From CAYVQE01 sp964633205 (lineage in GTDB: Bacteria; Myxococcota; B64-G9): a DNA stretch of 21,203 nt. Both the position numbers and the translations under genes were made by a program. The stretch spans positions 1-21,203 of the forward strand of contig CAZWFN010000114.1 in assembly GCA_964633205.1 (NCBI GenBank), read 5' to 3'. The number at the start of each line of letters is the position of its first letter. The stretch's first letter is position 1. The notes under the pieces are model-generated. The model did no database searches. It was given only the letters and a program-made list of their open reading frames with translations, and was not told the origin of the DNA. Below are positions 14,743 to 21,203 of this stretch, piece by piece.

Positions 14743-15189
14743 ATGGATGAGACAGGGCTTTCGCCGGCGCAGCGACGCGGAGAAAGGGGCAGGGAGTTGA
14801 CCAAGAGCGAGCTGGTACTTGCGGTCGCCGAGAAGGTGAACGGCATGAAGAAGAAGGACGTGGAGGCTGTGGTCGAGACGGTCTTCGACTGCATGACCGA
14901 CTCGCTGTGCCGCGATGAGCGAGTGGAGATTCGCGGCTGGGGCAGCTTCAGCGTCCGCACCCGGGAGGCCCGCAAGGGCCGCAACCCGAAGACCGGCGAA
15001 CCGGTGGAGGTGCCGCGCAAGCGGGTGCCTTTTTTCACCGCGGGCAAGGAGTTGAAGGAGCGGGTCGACTTGACCCGCGAGCCGCGGTCGTTGATGGACA
15101 GCCCGGGCGCCGGGGCCGAATCGCCGGCCGGCGGCATGGTCGGAGCCCACGGCGGCTCGCTGGACCCGGGCTCCGGCGAGTCCGGCTGA
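14743..15189 (+). CDS. HU/IHF family DNA-bending protein with Gly-rich tail
   Basis: The core begins TKSELVLAVAEKVNGM and includes IRGWGSFSVR and the DNA-intercalating arm GRNPKTGEPVEV, followed by FFTAGKELKERV. These are the HU/IHF signatures, closest by eye to IHF-beta, whose N-terminus is also MTKSEL. HU/IHF dimers bend DNA and shape the nucleoid and promoter complexes. From the ATG at 14743 (GGGAG 6 nt upstream) the protein has 148 residues with an 18-residue N-terminal extension. From the TTG at 14797 it has 130 and starts exactly where the family does. The promoter position favours TTG; the ribosome binding site favours ATG. A tail of about 30 residues rich in Gly, Ser and Pro extends past the usual C-terminus and looks disordered. 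A hairpin follows the stop. Confidence 0.88.
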   Translation: MDETGLSPAQRRGERGRELTKSELVLAVAEKVNGMKKKDVEAVVETVFDCMTDSLCRDERVEIRGWGSFSVRTREARKGRNPKTGEPVEVPRKRVPFFTAGKELKERVDLTREPRSLMDSPGAGAESPAGGMVGAHGGSLDPGSGESG

Positions 15190-15198
15190 GCCCGCCCC

Positions 15199-15235
15199 TG
15201 TCCGGATTCCGGTCACCGTGACCGAATCCCGGACA
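15199..15235 (+). terminator. Hairpin downstream of the HU/IHF gene
   Basis: Arms 15199-15215 and 15219-15235 pair almost fully, with two one-base bulges, around a 3-nt CCG loop; CCCCTTT follows. It starts 9 nt after the stop. The weak T tract makes it an imperfect intrinsic terminator. Confidence 0.55.
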
Positions 15236-15290
15236 CCCCTTTCCAATCCAACCCCCCGATGTACAAGGCCATGCTGATTTGGCCCGTTCA

Positions 15291-15320
15291 TTGCTCCTGT
15301 GCCCGACAGGCTTGTTTACC
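15291..15320 (+). promoter_or_regulatory. Candidate recA promoter with spacer inverted repeat
   Basis: TTGCTC (15291-15296) lies 17-18 nt before GTTTAC/TTTACC (15314-15320). Between them is the perfect inverted repeat CCTGT-GCCCG-ACAGG (15296-15310), a place where a repressor such as LexA could act. The spacing differs from the E. coli CTGT-N8-ACAG box, so LexA binding is only a suggestion. Confidence 0.35.
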
Positions 15321-15368
15321 TGAATGCGGGTGGTCCGAAGCGAGACCCGCGGGCGAGGAGGTGGACAC

Positions 15369-16372
<1,004 letters not shown>

Positions 16373-16373
<1 letters not shown>

Positions 16374-17302
16374 TGGCCCCGACCGCCCAGGTCGCTCCGG
16401 ATGTGACCGCGCCCACCCGGCGGCTGCCGTGCATGGTGGTGCTGGTGGGCCGCGAGCCGGGGCGGGTCATTCCCATCGAGCCCGGCGAGCGGTTGATCGG
16501 CCGCGATCCCGGCGCCCACATCCGGTTGGAGGATGCGGGCATCTCGCGGCGCCATGCCCTGGTGCGGCGTCTGCCGGGCGCGGTGGAGCTGTGCGACCTG
16601 GGCTCGACCAACGGCTCCTGGTGCAATGGCCGCCCGGTGCGGCAGCGGCGGCTGGCCGATGGTGATTGCGTTCAGCTCGGTCGCTGCCGACTGGCCTTTC
16701 GCCTCAACCTGCCCGACGAGGACCGGGTGCTGCGCCAGCTCTACCGGCGGGCCACCCGCGATCCCTTGACCGGACTGCACAACCGGGCCAGCCTGCTCGA
16801 TCGGCTCGAGCGCGAGGTGGCCCGCCAGCGGCGCTACGCGCGCGGGCTGGCGGTGGCCATGCTGGATCTCGATCACTTCAAGCGGATCAACGACCGCCAC
16901 GGCCATGCGGCCGGCGATCGGCTGCTGGCCGCGGTGGCCAAGGCCATCCGCGGAAGCCTGCGCGCCTGCGACCTGGCGGCCCGGGCCGGCGGCGAGGAGT
17001 TCGTGCTGGTGCTGCCCGAGGCCGACGCCGTCCGGGCCCGGCGCATCGCCGACAAGGTGCGCCAGCGGGTGGCCGCGCTGCGGCTGCGCTGCGGCCGGGT
17101 GGAGCTCAGGGCCAGCCTGTCGGCCGGAGTGGCGGTGGCCGGCGGGGGCCGGCTCAGCGCCAGCGGTCTGCTGCGGGCGGCCGACGCGGCCTGCTATCGG
17201 GCCAAGGCCGGCGGGCGCAACCGGGTGGTGGTGGCGCGTTCGTCGCCGGCGACGGTGTCGCCGGCCGTGCCAGCGGCTGCGGCCCGGCGCGCTTCACAGT
17301 AG
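16373..17302 (+). CDS. FHA-GGDEF diguanylate cyclase
   Basis: The 309-residue soluble protein has an N-terminal FHA domain (about 20-112) with the phosphothreonine-binding residues in place (G43-R44-D45, S58-R-R-H61, S78-T-N80-G81). A GGDEF domain (about 125-290) follows, with DLDHFKRIND, the active-site motif GGEEF (206-210) and the inhibitory I-site R197-x-x-D200 five residues before it. It should make c-di-GMP, with product inhibition and control by binding a phosphorylated partner. The tail is Ala/Pro/Val-rich and short. TGATG overlap with recA indicates translational coupling. The natural phospho-partner is not visible; the kinase-like protein at 346-2919 lacks its catalytic Asp. The stop overlaps the 3' end of asnA by 9 nt. 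Confidence 0.93.
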
Positions 17303-18310
17303 GAAGATGTTGGCCGCAGCGCAGGCGCGCTGCATGGCTTCGGGCCAGATGCCCACCGCCACCTCGCCGATGTGGGCCACCCCCAGCAGCAGCATGCACA
17401 GCCGCGACTGGCCGATACCGCCGCCCATGGTCTGGGGCAGCTCGCCGGCCAACAGGGCGCGGTGGAAGGGAAGCTCGGCGCGTCGCTCGGCGCCGGCCGC
17501 GGCCAGCTGGCGCCTCAGGCCGGCGGCGTCGACCCGGATGCCCATGGACGACAGCTCGAAGGCGCGCTCGAGCACCGGATGCCACAGCAGCAGATCGCCG
17601 TTGAGCTGCCAGTCGTCATAGTCCGGCGCCCGGCCGTCGTGCGGCCGGCCGTCCGCCAACGGCGCTCCGATGCCACTGATGAACACCGCCCCGTGCTCGG
17701 CGCAGATGCGGTCCTCGCGCGCGGCCGGGGAAAGGGCCGGGTAGCGGGCGGCCAGCTCGGCGGCGCTGATGAACACCGGCGCCGCCGGCAGCTCGACGGC
17801 GATGGCGGGATACTCCGCGGCCAGCTGGCGGCCGGTGCGCAGCAGGGCGTCGTAGATGCCGCGGACGGCGGTGTACAGGGTGTCGAGGCTGCGCTCGGCC
17901 GGTTCGATGATCTTCTCCCAGTCCCACTGGTCGACGTAGATCGAGTGCAGGTTGTCCAGCACCTCGTCCGGGCGCACCGCGTTCATGTCGGTGTACAGCC
18001 CGCTGCCGGGGCCGAAGCCGTAGCGGGCCAGGGCCCAGCGTTTCCACTTGGCCAGCGACTGCACCAGCTCCACCTCGGCTTCGTCGGCCGCCGGCACCCG
18101 GAAGCGCACCGGCCGCTCGACGCCGTTCAGATCGTCGTTCAGCCCGGTGCCGGCGCGGACGAACAGCGGCGCGGTGACCCGCTGCAGGCCCAGGCCGGCG
18201 GCCAGCTCGGCCTGAAAGCGGTCCTTGATGGTCTTGATGGCCGCTTCCAGCTCGGCCAGTGCCAGCGGCGGCCGATAGCCGGCGGGCAGCTGCAGGCGGG
18301 GCTCAGCCAT
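17294..18310 (-). CDS. asnA: Aspartate-ammonia ligase
   Basis: The 338-residue protein is AsnA, a class II aminoacyl-tRNA-synthetase-like enzyme that makes asparagine from aspartate, ammonia and ATP. Diagnostic stretches are VELVQSLAKWKRWAL, LHSIYVDQWDWEKII, RAPDYDDW, LNGDLLLWHPVLERAFELS, SSMGIRVD and LPQTMGGGIGQSRLCMLLL. Compared with E. coli AsnA from memory, the loop between DYDDW and LNGD is about nine residues shorter and the N-terminus slightly longer. The ATG at 18310 has only a weak GAAGG about 10 nt upstream, consistent with translation from a shared transcript: the Hsp70 gene ends 52 nt upstream on the same strand. It converges on the FHA-GGDEF gene with a 9-nt overlap of coding ends. 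Confidence 0.96.
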   Translation of the reverse strand: MAEPRLQLPAGYRPPLALAELEAAIKTIKDRFQAELAAGLGLQRVTAPLFVRAGTGLNDDLNGVERPVRFRVPAADEAEVELVQSLAKWKRWALARYGFGPGSGLYTDMNAVRPDEVLDNLHSIYVDQWDWEKIIEPAERSLDTLYTAVRGIYDALLRTGRQLAAEYPAIAVELPAAPVFISAAELAARYPALSPAAREDRICAEHGAVFISGIGAPLADGRPHDGRAPDYDDWQLNGDLLLWHPVLERAFELSSMGIRVDAAGLRRQLAAAGAERRAELPFHRALLAGELPQTMGGGIGQSRLCMLLLGVAHIGEVAVGIWPEAMQRACAAANIFLL

Positions 18311-18362
18311 CGGGGTGCGGCCTTCGGGCCGGGTGCCGGGATGCGCGCATCGCCGTGGCGGA

Positions 18363-20090
<1,728 letters not shown>

Positions 20091-20116
20091 CGGCGTCCCC
20101 TGTCGAATTGCGCCGG

Positions 20117-20145
20117 ATTCTCGCACCGCCCCGACCACGTGTCAA
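20117..20145 (-). promoter_or_regulatory. Sigma70-type promoter of the Hsp70-asnA operon
   Basis: On the minus strand a consensus TTGACA (20145-20140) lies 17 nt before GAGAAT (20122-20117). Transcription would start near 20110, about 20 nt before the Hsp70 ATG. Confidence 0.6.
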
Positions 20146-20193
20146 CCGCGGCGGCGGTAGAGAGCCGGCTTGACTCGCGTTCGCCGGGCGCTG

Positions 20194-20205
20194 CGGGCAT
20201 GCCCG
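20194..20205. repeat. 12-bp perfect palindrome downstream of the cysteine-rich gene
   Basis: CGGGCATGCCCG lies 15 nt past the stop of the cysteine-rich gene. It has no T tract, so termination is only a possibility. Confidence 0.3.
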
Positions 20206-20220
20206 GCTGGCGGGAAGGCC

Positions 20221-21203
20221 TTACAGCCGGATGCAGGCGGGCAGGTAGGAGACGTAGCCGGGGCGGACGTCGATGCGGATGGCCTGGCAGCCCCAGCAGG
20301 TCACGTCCGGGTCGTCGCAGTTCTCGGTGGGGCCGCAGTCGGCTCCGGTGACGCAGGCCTGGGTGCAGTAGGCCTCGCCGCTGTCGCCGATCTGGACGCA
20401 GACCCCGCTCCAGCAGGAGGCCGAGCCGCCCTGCGAGCAGTCGTCGCCCATCTCGCCGGGGCCATAGCCCGGGTGGCAGGCGTAGCGGGCCGCGGTAGCG
20501 GTCTGGTTGTTGTCGATGGTGCAGGCCTCGCCGTCGCGACAGTCCGCCGGCAGCTCGCACTCGAGCCGGGCCGGCCGGCACATGTTCAGCGTCTGGTAGA
20601 TGTTCTGGCCGAACTCATCGGTGCCGGTGATGAACACCTGGGTGGCGCACTCGAAGTCGCGGTTGCAGCTTTCCCCGTTGCACAGCTCCTCGAGGGTGCA
20701 CTCGGCGTCGTTTTGGCAGTCGGTGGGGCTGTCCTCGAAGGTCGGGCAGTCGGCGTCCGAGAGGCACAGCCCGTGGCAGTAGTCGTCGTCAGCGTTGCAC
20801 CAGACCGAGAAGCAGTCGCTGTCGTTGTTGCACGGATCGCCGGTGTTGTCCACCGAGTTGCCGGCGCCGTACATGCAGTCGGTCTCCAGCAGACCGTCCG
20901 GGGTGACGAACACCTGGCACGACTTGCCCACGTCGCAGTCGTCGTTGCGGCTGCAGGAGTCCGGGTCGGGCAGGCAGGCGCTGACCGCGTGATCGGTGCC
21001 GCCCAGGTCCGGTATGTAGATGGTGTCGCAGACGTGCGACTGGATGCAGTCGCCGTCCTCCCGGCAGATGGCTGAGCAGACCCCCTGGCTGGTGCCGTCG
21101 CACAGGCCATCGCCGCAGACGCACACCCCGTTGCTGCAATCGTCGCCGGTCATGCAGACCTCGCCCGGCTCGCCGCCGGCGTTGGGCTGCTGGCAGACGG
21201 TGA
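20221..21203 (-). CDS. Secreted cysteine-rich repeat protein (partial, 5' end outside window)
   Basis: The minus-strand frame is open from the window edge to the TAA at 20223-20221, giving about 327 codons of the C-terminal part; the ATG at 21153 is internal because the same Cys-rich pattern continues upstream of it. Short units of the form C-x3/4-D-C-x4/7-C recur (for example CREDGDC, CSRNDDC, CNNDSDC, CLSDADC, CELPADC, CVTGADC), the style of Cys-rich surface proteins common in Myxococcota. The many paired Cys and acidic residues suggest a disulfide-bonded, perhaps calcium-binding, extracellular protein. No enzyme motif is seen, and the signal peptide, if any, lies outside the window. It precedes the Hsp70 gene on the same strand by 130 nt, which contains a separate promoter. 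Confidence 0.8.
   Translation of the reverse strand, partial: TVCQQPNAGGEPGEVCMTGDDCSNGVCVCGDGLCDGTSQGVCSAICREDGDCIQSHVCDTIYIPDLGGTDHAVSACLPDPDSCSRNDDCDVGKSCQVFVTPDGLLETDCMYGAGNSVDNTGDPCNNDSDCFSVWCNADDDYCHGLCLSDADCPTFEDSPTDCQNDAECTLEELCNGESCNRDFECATQVFITGTDEFGQNIYQTLNMCRPARLECELPADCRDGEACTIDNNQTATAARYACHPGYGPGEMGDDCSQGGSASCWSGVCVQIGDSGEAYCTQACVTGADCGPTENCDDPDVTCWGCQAIRIDVRPGYVSYLPACIRL

Overview
The window is about 21.2 kb of very GC-rich DNA with tightly packed genes. It most resembles an anaerobic or facultatively anaerobic member of the Myxococcota/Deltaproteobacteria group. Pointers are a C-terminal Cys-containing, hydrophobic, Arg-rich sorting tail of the MYXO-CTERM kind on a giant secreted protease, a secreted cysteine-rich repeat protein, a Ser/Thr-kinase-like signalling protein, a histone-H1-like Lys/Ala protein, and an HdrA/Flx electron-transfer operon typical of anaerobes. 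No tRNA, rRNA, CRISPR array or insertion sequence was seen. Taxonomy is inferred from gene content only.

Layout. 1-171 (-): 5' part of a histone-H1-like basic protein, cut by the window edge. 346-2919 (+): kinase-fold domain (catalytic Asp replaced by Gly) fused to a class III adenylate cyclase, one membrane helix and a helical periplasmic tail. 3006-7217 (+): large secreted C25 (gingipain-type) protease with Ig-like, CBM9-like and FN3-like modules and a MYXO-CTERM tail. 7214-12107 (-): five-gene operon hdrA-flxD-flxC-flxB-flxA. 12108-12487: intergenic region with strong hairpins and a promoter. 12488-13876 (+): lipoprotein with a transglutaminase-like domain lacking the catalytic Cys. 13904-14578 (-): transglutaminase-like protein that keeps Cys and His. 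14743-15189 (+): HU/IHF-type DNA-bending protein. 15369-16373 (+): RecA, followed with a 1-nt overlap by an FHA-GGDEF diguanylate cyclase (16373-17302). 17294-18310 (-): AsnA, downstream of a short Hsp70 without its helical lid (18363-20090). 20221-21203 (-): 3' part of a cysteine-rich secreted protein, cut by the window edge.

How the genes work together. The hdr/flx operon encodes a predicted soluble NAD(P)H-dependent flavin/iron-sulfur complex: FlxA takes electrons from NAD(P)H, FlxB/FlxC/FlxD carry them through clusters, and HdrA would bifurcate them. HdrB and HdrC, the usual heterodisulfide-reducing partners, are not adjacent, so the acceptor is open. recA and the c-di-GMP synthase are translationally linked, which suggests DNA damage or replication state is connected to second-messenger output; with the cAMP-type cyclase at the left this makes two nucleotide second-messenger enzymes in the window. 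Several promoters share a TAAGRT -10 element, and two carry a perfect inverted repeat inside the -35/-10 spacer.
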